Assembly (NCBI GenBank): GCA_026874595.1 | Contig: CM049318.1 | Coordinates: 8,286,741-8,350,740, forward strand | Length of the DNA stretch: 64,000 nucleotides | Direction: 5' to 3' | From: Sipunculus nudus | Taxonomy: Eukaryota; Annelida; Sipuncula; Golfingiida; Sipunculidae | Part shown: positions 24,970 through 37,800 of the stretch, piece by piece | Layout of the letters: every line of letters begins with the position of its first letter | Numbering within the stretch: position 1 is the stretch's first letter | Translations under genes and position numbers: made by a program | Notes under the pieces: model-generated | The model's database searches: none | What the model was told of the DNA's origin: nothing | Seen by the model: only the letters and a program-made list of their open reading frames with translations

Positions 24970-26967
24970 TACCGTAAAAGTCGTTGCAGAAGTCGCATCC
25001 TTATTACAAGTCGCACCCTGACTTTTAGGATCCCCTGGGGAATAGCCGTTTAAGTTTAGTTTCAGGAAAAGTCCATAATATAGGTCGCACCCAGACTTCC
25101 GAGGCGTCCCAACCACCTGATACTTACGGAATTTGAGTATCATTCCTTGCGATGCAAGACTACAACCAACGTACCCGTTGTACTTATGTGGTTTATAAAC
25201 TAGATAAACCATTTAAACATAAAAATAATTGGACAGCATTAATACAATGCTTATATTTAAGTAATAACAACAAAATCTTAACATATAAAGTCGGGGTTCA
25301 ATTGTCAGGTAAGATTTGTACAGTGCCAAAGTCAGCTGCGTCGGATAACATTTTGTGCTGTGAAATGATGTCATTGTTGCTGTTTCTTACTAGGTTAAGA
25401 AACATTAGAATGTAAATATCAAGAAAAATGACTGTATTAATAAACTAAAAGAGTCTGAGGCAAAATACTATCATAATCGAGCAACTCTTTCAATCGTTAA
25501 AGATCGTCAAACGTAGGGTGGATTCATTAGACTAAGATTAGTTTGCGTACGCGTGACGAGTCCCAATCCGTCCGATTGGGCATGATTTTAACTGACTTAA
25601 GACAACTGAAAGATGGAAAGAATAATTTAGTTTGAATTTATTCACCTACTTTCTGAAATGGGCTCTAAAACTGAATTTAGTAACCCTTTAATTAATTGTT
25701 ACAACTTACAATCTAGGCGCGGCACACTTAAATCACTGAAATATATGTCAGTCAACAAGGGGATAATGAACGCTTTATTGACCGGTCAGTTAATGTAAAA
25801 TAAACATAATTGAATTTACAGGTATTATATTTACTGAGACTAATGATTTTTTTTCTTTGATAATATCAATTTCCATCGTTATCAGTGATTATATTCAAAT
25901 AGCTTGGATGTATATGGCAAACTCAGCCGTGTTGAACCAGATCCGTCATGACACCAAACGATGCCGGTTCGCGTGGAATTTAGGTACATATGTGGCATTT
26001 TAAGTAAATAAAATATATACCTGTATGGTGTTTGTTATTTCATTGTATTGATTAATGTGTCTACATTAAAAAAATCATGAATACGTAAACGCCCAATTGA
26101 CCGTAATGCATGCGTGCTGCCATATTGTTGTCATTCTGTGCATACAATCGTCCTGAAAGAGACACGGGTAACACACGAAGCAAATCATATATTTGCAGCT
26201 CACGTGAAACGTTATAACATTGTTATCCAAAACGCTTGAATACCACGAGATGGTGACAGTGACCTAATGGTTCTTAATTTGAGAGTTTATAACTGTGGGT
26301 ATCAGTCACGGAAGGCTTAGTTGACATTGGGATGTAAAGGTCACTGCACGGGTGACCCGGGGCTTGAACGTCCGCTACACGGCTTCAAAGGTCAGCTGGT
26401 ATTCAGCGATCAACCGGGCAGGCAAAAGAATTCACGACGTATCTGTAGTGGATCAAACTTGAACGTGATGCAACTTTACATGCATAAACAGATATGGAAC
26501 CGTGAGTTTTTCATAATGAAAAGCATACCCATATAGTTAAACGGAAAGAAAATGTACATCAAAGATCGGCAGACTGGCATATATGTCAAATTGACTCATG
26601 ATATAACAGTAATGCAGATTAGGAAGTGTCACTTGATTTGCAACTTGTCAGAACGGGTAGGCCTTGAACTGGGCAAATTTAAAATTTGCATTTAATGTTA
26701 ATAACATGAAAATACCGTCAGTTCACAAAATATAAGGCATAAGAGATGGTTAAAAGTGTAAATTATTGGAGAAAGACGTTTCACTAAGCATTGGTTAAAG
26801 GTATCGCCGATTCTCGCTCAACTGACGTCGTTCCATGTACCAGGAAAGCTGACTGAAACGGAATAAGTACGTATTACAAGTCGCACCCCGACTTTGCAAG
26901 AAAATTCTTGTTTTTAGAATTCGATTTCCTAGTACAAGTCGCGACTTCTGCTACGACTTTTACGGTA
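24970..26967. mobile_element. TA-flanked TIR element, copy 2
   Basis: Second copy of the 11237-13239 element in the same orientation, 1,998 bp including TA at both ends. The left TIR starts TACCGTAAAAGTCG at 24970. The right TIR (26941-26967) has one change (CTACGAC for CAACGAC). The interior is collinear with copy 1 apart from small indels and carries the same 87-codon (25152-25415) and 71-codon (26321-26536) frames. It was inserted at an independent TA site. Confidence 0.8.
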
Positions 26968-27885
26968 TGACTAACTTATGTTTTCAGTGTACCTGTCTGG
27001 GTCCATGAGGCAAACGGATTACCCTGCAGAATGATGCAATTTTCTATGTACTACACATTTTGCTTTACTCATCCCACAAAATGTATATATATGTATAAGA
27101 GACCACATCAAAGGTTCTAATTCAATTAGATATTGCCTTATAAAGGTATATATAAACCTCTGCATGAACAGAATGATCATGTTCACCACTTATGTGAACT
27201 TGAGTCGCAGGCCCCGGAGGAAACTGGTCAGAAATGTCAGCGACCCTTGTGCTGTTTGCAACAAGACGGTATCACATCAAGTAGCACTTCAGTGCTTATT
27301 GGCTCTAACAAAATGTTAAAAAGCCTTTGTTTAAAACAAAAGTGAAAAAGCATTTAGCAAATATTTAAAACATCTGACCCAAACAGAGTGCAATGTCACA
27401 AGACTACTTCAATAATCACAGACTACTTCATTATAATGACTGGATAAACATCAGTTGTGTGCTGTTTATCCAAACCCTCTCAGGTAATGGTATCCTATGA
27501 TTAATTTAATAAACAGTGTTCAGATTCTAGGCATGATAATTTGCATATATTTATATCTGTGACTTTCCCTATTTAACGAACCATGAACAAGTCTACTCAA
27601 GAGTGAATTCAAAGGTAATGTTTATCCAAATGATCCAATGGACTTTCGCTACAGGGTGATTACTTCTATAGACACAGGCTTCAGGTATGGTCACTTTTAT
27701 TCACAACCTTGACTTGAGTTGATGAACATTTGGATACCAGTATGTTTACTCCAGTGTTTGGTCATTTTGGAAAAATACAAAAGGATGGAAAAGCCAAGAG
27801 CAATCACTGCAGTTGCATGATACCAGAGAGTGCAAAAGTAACATCAAACTTCCTCTCACAGGAACCTAACTTTCCGATTCACACT
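26968..27885. other. No recognisable gene
   Basis: Non-coding except for a chance 70-codon frame (27133-27345) without motif. Confidence 0.4.
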
Positions 27886-27888
27886 TAG

Positions 27889-28053
27889 CTTGCCTGCCAG
27901 TACTTGGCTGTGCCTGCAACATCAGCACCAGTGGAAAGACAATTCAGTGTTGCTGGAAAGACCTTTAGAAATCATTTGAGAGGTGCAACCTCAAAGATAG
28001 AACATTTAAAAGTCTCATTACTATTAAATGTTTGGGAGGTAAATTGTAATTCA
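27889..28053 (+). pseudogene. hAT transposase C-terminal dimerisation fragment
   Basis: The frame contains YLAVPATSAPVERQFSVAGK followed by an IEHLKVSLLLNVWE-like segment. This is the conserved hAT C-terminal dimerisation motif (typically ...ylavpatSapsERvFSxag... with a later leucine-rich stretch). A stop lies directly upstream (27886) and no BED finger, catalytic region or TIR is visible near it, so this is an orphan tail of a dead copy. The frame runs on to 28200 without further similarity. Confidence 0.8.
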
Positions 28054-28545
28054 ACATTTTGTATGTTTTTTAATATATTCATGGCGCCTGATATGCATAT
28101 TTTATTCAATCTTGTTCTGTTGAACTGGCTGGATTTTAAGGGAATTCATACTTTTTTATCATTGTATTGTGGCGAATTGCCTGAGTTTGCAACTGAGTGA
28201 GGTAGATTGAAAAAGTGGCCCCGAGTGGGACGAGTTAGAGAATTGAGTTGAAGGGGAGAGAGAGAGACGTTTTTGAGGGAGGCATGGGACAGAAAGAGAG
28301 TAAAAGTCATTAGTAAGGGGTCGAGATCTCCTGGAGGAAGACAGTGTTTATTTAGTTAGGAGGTGAGGTGATTTTTTGTGTCTGCTCCAAAGTGAGACAG
28401 CAATTAAGTGGCCTAGGCAGGTCAAAAATTAAGAGGGGGACCCTGCCAGACGTGAACATGGCAGCAGGTTGGTAGGGCTGAACTCGAAGAAGCCAGGCAA
28501 CACTTAAGGGCTATGGAGCAGATGACCCAGTGATAAGCACAGCAA

Positions 28546-29218
28546 ATCTCTGTCCACATTGAGGGTCTGAGCCAGCAAGTTACACAGCTCACCCTTGCAG
28601 CTGGCTCTGATAGGCTTGCCGAGTGGGAGGCCCAGTACAGGGACACCCCTATAGACAAAAGTGAGGGACCCTTCCAGGGCCAGATTACCCCTGCTACTTC
28701 AACCCCAACTTCTGGTGCCAGGTCATAGACTTTGTACTGTTACATCAAGAGATAACCAGTTTAGAGAGAGGGAGAGCAAGATTGCTCCATTGATGTGATG
28801 GGGATATTCAGGGGACCCTGACCTTAGTAAGATGTTTATATCTGAGCTGTAGTTGTCTAAGTAATTTTACTTTTAATTTTAGTTAGTTTTAGTTTGTTTG
28901 TTTTGGACTCAACCACAGGGGGTTGAGTCTAAGAGGGGAGGGATGTGGTACAAAGTGACCTGACTCTGTGATTCTGGCTTTCTGAGTTCACTGTAAACTT
29001 GGAAATGTCCATTTCACGTAAGTGACGCTACTCTCTCATAAAAATTCCACATTTGTTTTTCAGGTTATTCTGGCTTATGCAGTGTCAAGTAGCTAATTTT
29101 GTTTCAAACAACATTCCTGCTCAGGAAATAGAAGTTAAAACCATTCATTCCCGTTCCCCTAAACACCCTAAACACAAAACACCCACTTAAGTTCAAACCT
29201 GAACCCAAAACGTAACAT
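28546..29218 (+). mobile_element. Probable 3' end of an LTR retrotransposon
   Basis: A 60-codon frame (28546-28728; IEGLSQQVTQLTL..., RLAEWEAQYRD) looks like the coiled-coil tail of a polyprotein. It is followed by a perfect 9-bp hairpin (28906-28914 / 28921-28929, GACTCAACC/GGTTGAGTC), a purine tract AAGAGGGGAGGGA (28931-28943) and then TGTGGTAC. A polypurine tract followed immediately by TG is the expected junction with a 3' LTR. The LTR's own end is uncertain (CA/ACA near 29218) and no 5' LTR is in the window, so this rests on the junction alone. Confidence 0.4.
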
Positions 29219-29261
29219 CAATCAATAAATAATCATCTAATATATATATCTCTGCAATTTT

Positions 29262-30715
29262 GTGTCATAAATTTATGAAATAAAGATAAAAACAAGTGTT
29301 TTGTGCTGTGGTCGGTTCAACAGCGGACCGGCAGCCGTTTATGCCAGCTTTGACGCTGCCCCCTAGTGACGCAAGTCGCTAACAAGCAGAGCACTTGTCA
29401 GTTGTACAAAACACTATTGCTTCCTTTTATTTTACAGAATAGTGGCACTGCAGACACGGCAGCCGTTTATGCTAGCTATGACGCTGCCCCCCAGTGACAC
29501 AAGTCGCAAACAAGCAGAGCACTTATCAGTTGTACAAAACACTTATTGCTTTCTTTTATTTTACAGAACAGTGGCACAATTCTGCATTGACATATGCAAC
29601 AGATGATAATTTATTAGGAAGTGGCTAAACAGCCGGCAGGGAACACTGACCTTGCCCTTGAGTCTATAGCCCACTGGCTGAACTGTTGGCAGATGAATGT
29701 AACATTGTATGCTCTATTTTAGTGTGATACTCTGTACTTTCCATTATCATTTTGACAATGAGCTGACAATATAGTGCTGACTTACCAAATTAGATATTTT
29801 GATAGCTTTTTCTTAAGAAATGACATTTGGTGTGGATATTTCTTGCATCATCTCACAACACAATGACTAGGCTCAGCAACTTTAATTGGGTGTGGTGTAA
29901 GATTGTGTGATTATACCTTTGATCAAGTAATTAGCTGATCCTTTGGCCATTTATTTGACATAACCTGAGTTTATTTTCACACACTAATTATTTGTTTGCT
30001 CATAAGCACACTAGTGTATAAACTATAAACAGACTCTGGACACACATTCACATTTCTGGTACATTTTTATGACAAAATCTATAAACTATCCTGTAAATAT
30101 TACAATTTTTATCAGAAAAAATTATATAAAAGTACCCTGTAAATATCACAAATGTGCACTTTTAATACCTACTCATTATTACTCAACATACTTATTATTA
30201 CATATAGACCAGCAAAATAGATAATTTGGTAAGTCATCACTATATTGTCAGCTCTTTGTCCAAATAATGATAATGGAAAGTACAGAGTATTACTATTACA
30301 ATGAAATAGACTGAAATAGTCTTAATAGAGCATACATTAATTTGCCAGCAAGTTAGCCAGTGGGGTAGACTGCTGGCAAGGTCAATTTCTTCTGCCGGCT
30401 GTTTAGCCTGTGGACTAAACTGCCGGCACTCTGCCGGTTGTTTAGCCACTTCCAATTTATTAACCGATGCCAGTGTTATAAATTTATCAAATAAAGATAA
30501 AAACGAGTGTTTTGTGCCCTGGTCGGCTCAACGGCGGACAGGGCAGCCCTTTATGCCAGCTATGACGCTGCCCCCTAGTGACGCGAGTCGCAAACAAGCA
30601 GAGCACTTGTCAGTTGTACAAAACACTATTGCTTTCTTTTATTTTACAGAATAGTGGCACAATTCTGCATTGACATATGCAACAGATGATAATTTTTTAA
30701 CTGATGCCAGTGTCT
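29262..30715. repeat. Three tandem copies of a ~230-bp repeat, the middle one interrupted
   Basis: Copies begin at about 29262, 29454 (5'-truncated) and 30472. Shared blocks are GACGCTGCCCCCTAGTGACGC, AAACAAGCAGAGCACTT and TTTTATTTTACAGAA, followed by GCATTGACATATGCAACAG. The second copy is split after GATGATAATTTATTA by the element at 29617-30453 and resumes as ACCGATGCCAGTG at 30463, matching the continuous third copy. Function unknown. Confidence 0.8.
29617..30453. mobile_element. MULE-like long-TIR element (MITE) with perfect 9-bp TSD
   Basis: Ends are GGAAGTGGCTAAACAGCCGG at 29617 and the inverted GGTTGTTTAGCCACTTCC at 30436-30453. AATTTATTA flanks both sides (29608-29616 and 30454-30462), and the third repeat copy shows the empty-site context. 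Inverted similarity extends inward about 200 bp per arm (for example CTCTGTACTTTCCATTATCA at about 29731 versus its complement near 30270), leaving little unique middle. There is no coding capacity. A 9-bp TSD plus long TIRs is the Mutator-like signature. Confidence 0.85.
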
Positions 30716-30756
30716 TGCTTCAAATTCGAATTTAAATGGGTGTTTCGTCACACGTA

Positions 30757-31065
30757 CCCAAAACACCAGTGTTTTGGGTGTTTAGGCGGACCCATTCATT
30801 CCTGAATGCAAAGTTAAATTCCTCGGGAATACTGGTACAGCAATGTGATACAGGGTTTGAATTTTCCGAAAATTGCCACCAGACATTGGGGTTTGTATAT
30901 ATTGTGTTAGTACTGTGGGTATAAGTTGACGGAAGAAAGCTTATTGATATTCCACTCATCTTCTGCAAAATTCGTTGTAATTTGGGATACCGGTCGATTC
31001 GTCACCACGGTCGTTTCGTCACCAATTACCAGTCCGTTACGGATGGTCAGTTCGTCACCAGAAAT
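30757..31065. repeat. Short palindrome and TTCGTCACCA repeats
   Basis: CCCAAAACAC-CA-GTGTTTTGGG (30757-30778) is a perfect 10-bp stem with a 2-base loop. Close by, CGTCACCA follows TT or ATT at about 30998, 31013 and 31050. The role is unknown; it could be a transposon end. Confidence 0.4.
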
Positions 31066-31159
31066 TTGGGCGTGGTGACCAATAGTCGCCGGTTTTACAG
31101 AGCATGTTCGTATCTCCCAATCAGCACCTACATAACGAATGTATGCATCCATCCCTTGA

Positions 31160-31462
31160 GACAGTGATTGACAGGTTTCGAGGGTGTGTTTGAATAGCTG
31201 AGTATAGTTAGATGCAGTTGATCAATTAGCGGGTCCCTATGATGATGACCCAAAGGACCCTCTTCTTTGATCGTATAACTTTGATCCTGTGCGTGACGTG
31301 ATTAAAACGTCAACCATCTTGTGTCTATATGTCAATATTCAGTATTTCAGACAACCATAACAAAATATTAATACAACTCCTTTTGAGTAAAGTTATACAT
31401 TTAAAAGAATATATTTTTTAAATCGCCCATAGGAATGTATTATCAATTTATTTCAAATGTAT

Positions 31463-31503
<41 letters not shown>

Positions 31504-31524
31504 ATATATATATCTATATATATA

Positions 31525-31557
<33 letters not shown>

Positions 31558-32390
31558 TATTTCACTGTCAATATGTCAAAAGATTATAAAACAATTTTTC
31601 AATAAATCATTATAAACACTCTATTGAATTTGTTATTTATTTTTGTAAAATTATGCATTTGAATCATATCTTTAAATGCTGCATTTGCCGCTTGCCTGAT
31701 CCATGGCATGTGATTCTCTGGTTATTAGGTTATTCAGATATGTTTTTTTAATAGTAATCCACCTCTATCAATATTTATTTTGCAGATTATATTGTATTAT
31801 ATAGTTATTTCAAACGTATATTCATTTTTATTATATACTATTTTCCTGTATATATATATGTCAATACTTTATAAAAGTTTTCTCAATAAATTATTATAAA
31901 AACTTTTGTTGAATTTGTTATTTATTTTAGTAAAATTATGCAAGAGAATCATATCTTCAAATGCTGCATTTCCTGCGTGCTTGATCCAACCTGTTCTTGG
32001 GTTATCAGGTTATTTAGATCGGGGTTTTTCCCATAGACATCAATTTGAATGACTGCGATCAAAGAAGACATTAAAAAATATACGACAGTACCAGCAATTG
32101 AACAATTTCTTGAAGACTATTAAAGATGTGGGAATTAATCATATTGGAAATATGGAAACAAATAATTTTTTTAAAGGGATCAATTTAGCTTACGAATTAC
32201 AAATGTGAAGTAAGATAGTTTATGTCTCAATGTTTTTTTTATTTCTACCCTTAATTAATTAGCTTCACACCCACCAGTATGGTTATGTTTACACAGTGTC
32301 ATTGAGTACAATCAAAGGATTTGTTAGAACAATGTGATTTCCTTTATCCAAAGCATCAAAGATAATTACTCTTAAATAAACATTTGCCCT
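31160..32390. other. AT-rich non-coding stretch with TA microsatellite
   Basis: A long TA/TC-TA microsatellite lies at about 31466-31556. Two similar AT-rich segments (about 31560-31760 and 31855-32010, sharing TCAATAAATnATTATAAA and TATGCA-GAATCATATCTT) suggest an old local duplication. No gene is visible before the promoter of the downstream gene. Confidence 0.55.
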
Positions 32391-32395
32391 ATCAG

Positions 32396-32432
32396 TATAA
32401 AAGGTAGTGCATTTCTGGGCACAGTATCAGTC
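32396..32432 (+). promoter_or_regulatory. TATA box and initiator of the PHD/FLYWCH gene
   Basis: TATAAAAGG at 32396-32404 is followed about 25-30 bp later by a TCAGTCT initiator-like sequence (32427-32433) and by the ATG at 32442. Spacing fits a canonical core promoter with a very short leader. Confidence 0.5.
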
Positions 32433-33029
32433 TTATGAGTAATGGATTTGCGTCAGAGAAGTACCCAGTACCCCTGTATACACTGTAAAAGAACCGTTAC
32501 TTCGAGACAGCAAGCAGTAGAATGTGATGATTGTCATCAATGGCAGCACAGGACATGCGGTACGGGGATCACCCAGAGTCAATACCGACAGGCTGTGCGG
32601 CAAGGGAGGGACATCCCATGGACATGTGCACCATGCAGTACATATGTAAGTAGCATTTAGTATTTAATGTTTAAAATGGGATAAAAGTAATATTTATGAT
32701 TACCTATAAATCGCATTCATATCTTAAAGCTATGTTATTTTTAATAAGAAATGACCTTTTCTTAAATTTGCATTAAATTATATATGTCTCTATAAAGTTT
32801 TAATTTAGAGTGTCACCTATACCCTTTAAAAAATCATAGATTGATGATACGATAATTACAAAATTTATAGTAATACACCATTTTTATTTACTATGCATTA
32901 AACAAAAATAATAAAACAAAAGATATAGACCATTAAATGATCAACAATATAATATTATCTACATTTATACATGACAGCTTTTTAACATTCGCAGAACTGC
33001 ATTTTATAGTTTGAACAATACTCTTTTAG

Positions 33030-33834
33030 ACTGAGAAACCGCAGCCAGTTACGACAGCCGCCGAGAGAGAATTGGAGATCGTCACACATGTGAACGATTT
33101 GTATAGATATATTGCAAACACTGAATCTATCTGCACATTTCACTACATACGTAAGTGGTATTTATAATTTAATGTTTCAAATGATAGGTTAATGATACAA
33201 TAATTACAAAATGTATAGTAACACACCTTTTTTAATTTCTATGAATTAAAGAATTGACAGGTAGGCCATTACATGTTCAACGATATGATATTTTCTACAT
33301 TTATACATGACAGCCTTTTAACATTTGCAGAACTGCATTTTATAGTTTGATCGATACTCTTTTAGACTGAGGAACCGCAGCCAAATACGACAGCCGCCGA
33401 GAGAGAATTGGAGATCGTCACACATGTGAACGTGAGTAGCCATAAGGTTTACCTTACGATTGTATAGATATATTGCAAACAATGAATCTATCTGCACATA
33501 TGTAAGTGGTATTTATAATTTAATGTTTCAAATGATAGGTTAATGATACCATAATTACAAAATTTATAGTAATACACCTTTTTTTTAATTACTATGAATT
33601 AAAGAATTGACAGGTAGGCTATTACATGTTCAACGATATGATATTTTCTACATTTATACATTACAGCGCTTTAACGTTCGTACAATTACAAGAGCCATGA
33701 TACCTATAGATTGCATATATATCTCTTGAATTCTCTCTTGTGAAAACTAAGTTTTATATTTACCCTTTTAGCTAGAGCAACCGCAGCCAGTCTTGACAGC
33801 CGAGGCAGAATGGGAGATCGATAGACATGTGCAC
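33030..33834 (+). repeat. Triplicated micro-exon in the PHD/FLYWCH gene
   Basis: Three copies of a 63-66-bp exon with surrounding intron: 33030-33095, 33366-33431 and 33772-33834, each preceded by CTTTTAG. They encode versions of EPQPxxTAAEREwEIxxHVx. Copies 2 and 3 end in GTGAGT donors. In copy 1 the donor and about 26 bp are deleted (GAACGATTTGTATAG versus GAACGTGAGTAGCC...GATTGTATAG), so it should be skipped. Copies 1 and 2 are near-identical and copy 3 is more diverged. All are phase 0-0, so inclusion never shifts the frame. Confidence 0.8.
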
Positions 33835-34853
33835 GTGAGTAGTCATAATGTTTACATTACGATTGTATGAATATATTGCAAAAACTTTTTTTTAATTATG
33901 ATGGATTAATTATATGATATTTACAAAATTTTCTTTAACATTCATAACTACCGAGACACAAAGACGAAAGTAATAATAAGAATACAACGATAACCTCTTA
34001 TAATAAGCCATATTATTTTAAATATGAATTGATCGCTTTTAAATCTGTAGATAATATGTATCCGAGTCTCTCGTAAAAATTGAGTATTAAAAAATTTAAA
34101 TGCTCGAAATGATGCGTCTCTGAATATCGGTCTTTTTCATACATGTTTAAACACCTTTTATTTCATGCAGTTTCCGCGAGAGAACACAGCTTGGTCTGAC
34201 TCTGAGCTGTACCACGATGCAGACGTATCTGCTGAGGAGCCTTCACTAGAGGAAGATGGACTTCCGTCGGACAACGACAAGGAGACGGAAGTGACCTATG
34301 AGGTGATACCCCGTGGTAGCAAGAGAGGCAAACCCTTGTTGGTGGATTCACATGGGTAAGATATATATAATATATACTTTCCGTTTTATTGAAACTTTAA
34401 TCCCCCGTAGGTACAAAAGTCAACCAATAAAGTTGGTTAAATGGGACAGTCATATGGGATTATCAGTATACATTCGATCTTATAAACATTTATTTTTAAT
34501 GTAAATACATAATTATTCTTTACATTAAGCACAAGGTGCAATTCTTCTAATATAATTACACTTTCTACTTTATAAAGAGAACTTATGATTTTTGGCCGTT
34601 TTCAGTTACTCCTACGGCGTGTTCAAGAGGCTGAAGTCGGGGGTGCTATGGCGATGCACGCAAAGGAATCCTGCGGTGGAACTGTGCAACGCGATGGTCA
34701 GAGAACCAACTGAGGCACCCTTCCAAAGGACTGCTCAAGAGCATTGCCACGCACCAACCACAGGAAAGGCAACAAAAGTCAGAGCTGTTAAATACCAGGT
34801 GATGGCTGATCCGTTGAAGTCGGCGTTCACCATTGCTGAGAGTGTTGTACTAG

Positions 34854-37800
34854 GTAAGTATAACAAAAACAAGGGACCCATGGGTCACGGCGCTCAGCTG
34901 ATCGTGATTGGACTATAAATGTTTCTCCACTGTGATACTATATCAAGTCGATAAAGCTTATGAATATCATGTACATGTTGGGCTATTATAAAGGAATGTA
35001 ATGTAATATGTGAGTAAATGATAAATGAAATTACCTGACTGATGGATTAATAGAGTCAAATAAAGTGGTTTATTTTTTATTTATTTAGGAGGGGTTGAAA
35101 ATTGTGATATATTTGAGCAAATATAAATGCAATGACAGCAGTAATAAGCAGTAGTAGATGATAAGGCTATTTGTTGAAGGATCTAAAGTGTATGGTAGTC
35201 TGCAAGCGTTCAATTTGACAGATATGATGTTATGATTAACTATGCTGATGAAGTGATTTATGAATATGTGACTGTATGACACAATATCTCTTTAGTCTTG
35301 ACAAGGTACATTATTGTGATGCCCACTATGTCTACATATTACACAATATTGACATAATTTCTGGCATGTACATAGGTACCTATGGACGAATAGTTATACA
35401 AAATATTAAAGTATGAATATATCTGATTCATCTTGTTCTTGCTTACTGAGGCTGACTTTGGGATGGGGTTCGGAGAAGGGAAAAGTGAGGGCAGCACGAA
35501 GGTGGATGTAGAAATATTCTATTGTAATGTTTTTCATTTATATAAGAATATGAAAAGCTAAGAGGAAAGGGGCCCTCCTACTTGGTTATAGTAAAGTTCT
35601 AAATATATGATTGCAAAATAATACTCTGACAAGACTGTCATGAAGAAAAACAGTAAAAGTTTTGAGATACTGTGTTGCATACGAAAATTTACAGATGGAC
35701 AGGCAAGTGGACAGAATGGACTAATACCTTTAATTCACTTTCAAGAGAATAATGCATTTAAGTTTATATATAATCCTATTTTTTTAAGCAGATCCACTTT
35801 TTCCATTAAGAAGTTTTTATCTGTATCATTTTTTTATTTACAGGTTTATAAATTTTTAATTAAAAAACCTGAAAATATAAGTTAAAATATTAGAATTGTT
35901 GCAAAAGTTGCAATCATTATATATACAGAGTAAAAAACATTGGGTCATATTATGCATACACATATATTGCATTATTTTTAAATCATAAATGTTTTAACTG
36001 ATTTTAAAAGAAAATAATGCCACAACATGGCATCTACGAGAATATTCCTTGAATCACTATTAAAAAGTTTTGCATATTGGAGTTTTCAGGACATGCTTAA
36101 TTTTATTCACCAAAATAAAATAAAAGTAAATTTGACAAAATAAAACATCTTTTCAAATAAAGTATACACACTGTTGGTTGAATGAGGGACAAACAATATC
36201 ATTGTGCTAATTACTATCCCAGTTTTAATTAATTACTGGAATTAATAGTCAATTTCACACCTGGTGAAGTTTTTACTTTTCTGAAGTAAGGAATTACTTA
36301 TCTCATGAACATCCAGACTTTCACAGCAATACACCACTTTGTGGACACAATTAAATGTACACTTTAATCATTGTAACCCTGGTGGTTCAATACAAAATCT
36401 AAAATGTAGCATGTCCAACAATAAAATAAAATACAGAAAAATTATAACATTCATCTAGTTTATGCACCAGCTGGGGGTGGGGGGGGGGGGGGTGAGTGCA
36501 GGGCGAGGGGAAGCCTGCTAGTAGTGGCCAAGCTGGGCCAAGGTAAGCTGCCTGGGGTGGGTTACATAATGCAAGTGAAGGCTGTACTACTAGGTGGGCT
36601 AGATGTAAACAACACTTGACATGGTGTGTGAAAACATGAATAAAAGCTATTCATTCCAATCAATTTCTTTTGAAAGTTCAGATTTTAAAAGATTAAATCC
36701 TTATGCATATATGCTGGGAAAATTAAATCAACAGTGCCAAAGTTGAACAAAATTTAAGGTATTGTTTTTTATTTATGCTAATAACTTGAAAAATTTGCAA
36801 AATTCAGATCTAATTTTGGGTAAACAATTGAATTTTGATTAAATTAAGTTATATTCCTGAAAAAAGGTCTCTAGGTTCAGCAATTCTCATGTGAGTAAAT
36901 ATATTTCCTGATTTTTTAAAAAACTGCATTATGTTTTGGCCCATAACTACAAAATAATACTCAATACTGACCTAATTTTTGGTATGTTCATAGAAAATGT
37001 ATAAAAGAATGTGAATACTAAATACGATCAAAAACAGATCAGTGGTTTTGATATTAGGCAGCCTTGAAGTGTAACAATGGCTTTTTTTATGGAAAATGGA
37101 GTTTTTTCCCTTAAAATCTCGAAGGGACAAAGTCCTAATGACCCATTTTTCGGTATGGTAGGAGATTTTGGGGACATCTAAAATTATGTCAACAGCCTGG
37201 GGAGCATAGAGATGTGCACTGAATGACCTACAGTCATCAAAGTGGACTGCTTGACAATGTAAGGGAATACAACAAGAGCCTCCAAAAAAATTCAATAACT
37301 AGCCTAATTTTGCAGCTTTTATTTTCAAATTTCAGATTTTAACAGATTAAATCCTTATGTATACATGGTGTGAAAATTAAATCCACAGTACTAACAGGAA
37401 AAAAACGTGCCATGGCCAAAGTTGGGCAAAATTTAAGGTACCAATTTTATATTTTTGCCAATATTTAAAAAAATTTAACAGATTTTAATCTAATTTTTGG
37501 TATACAATTAAATTTTGATTAATTAAAGTTGTATTACTGGAAAAAAGTCCCTACCTTTAACACTTTGGGTCTTAAGTGACAAAATATCTTCCTGATTTTT
37601 TTACAAAGTGCATTATGTTTGGGCCAATAACTTTTTTAAATTATATAATACTGACTTAATATCTGGCATGTACATAGGAACTATATAGAGGAATATTTAT
37701 GGTAAATATGAAGAAAACCAGATGAGTGGTTTTGATATTAGGCAGTCCTGAAGTGTGAAAATAGATTTCTCATAAAAAATTGAGGTTTTTCCTTGATATC

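Noticed and set aside
28422-28658. Minus-strand Ser/Cys-rich frame
   Set aside because: Antisense to the better-supported coiled-coil frame of the putative LTR element.
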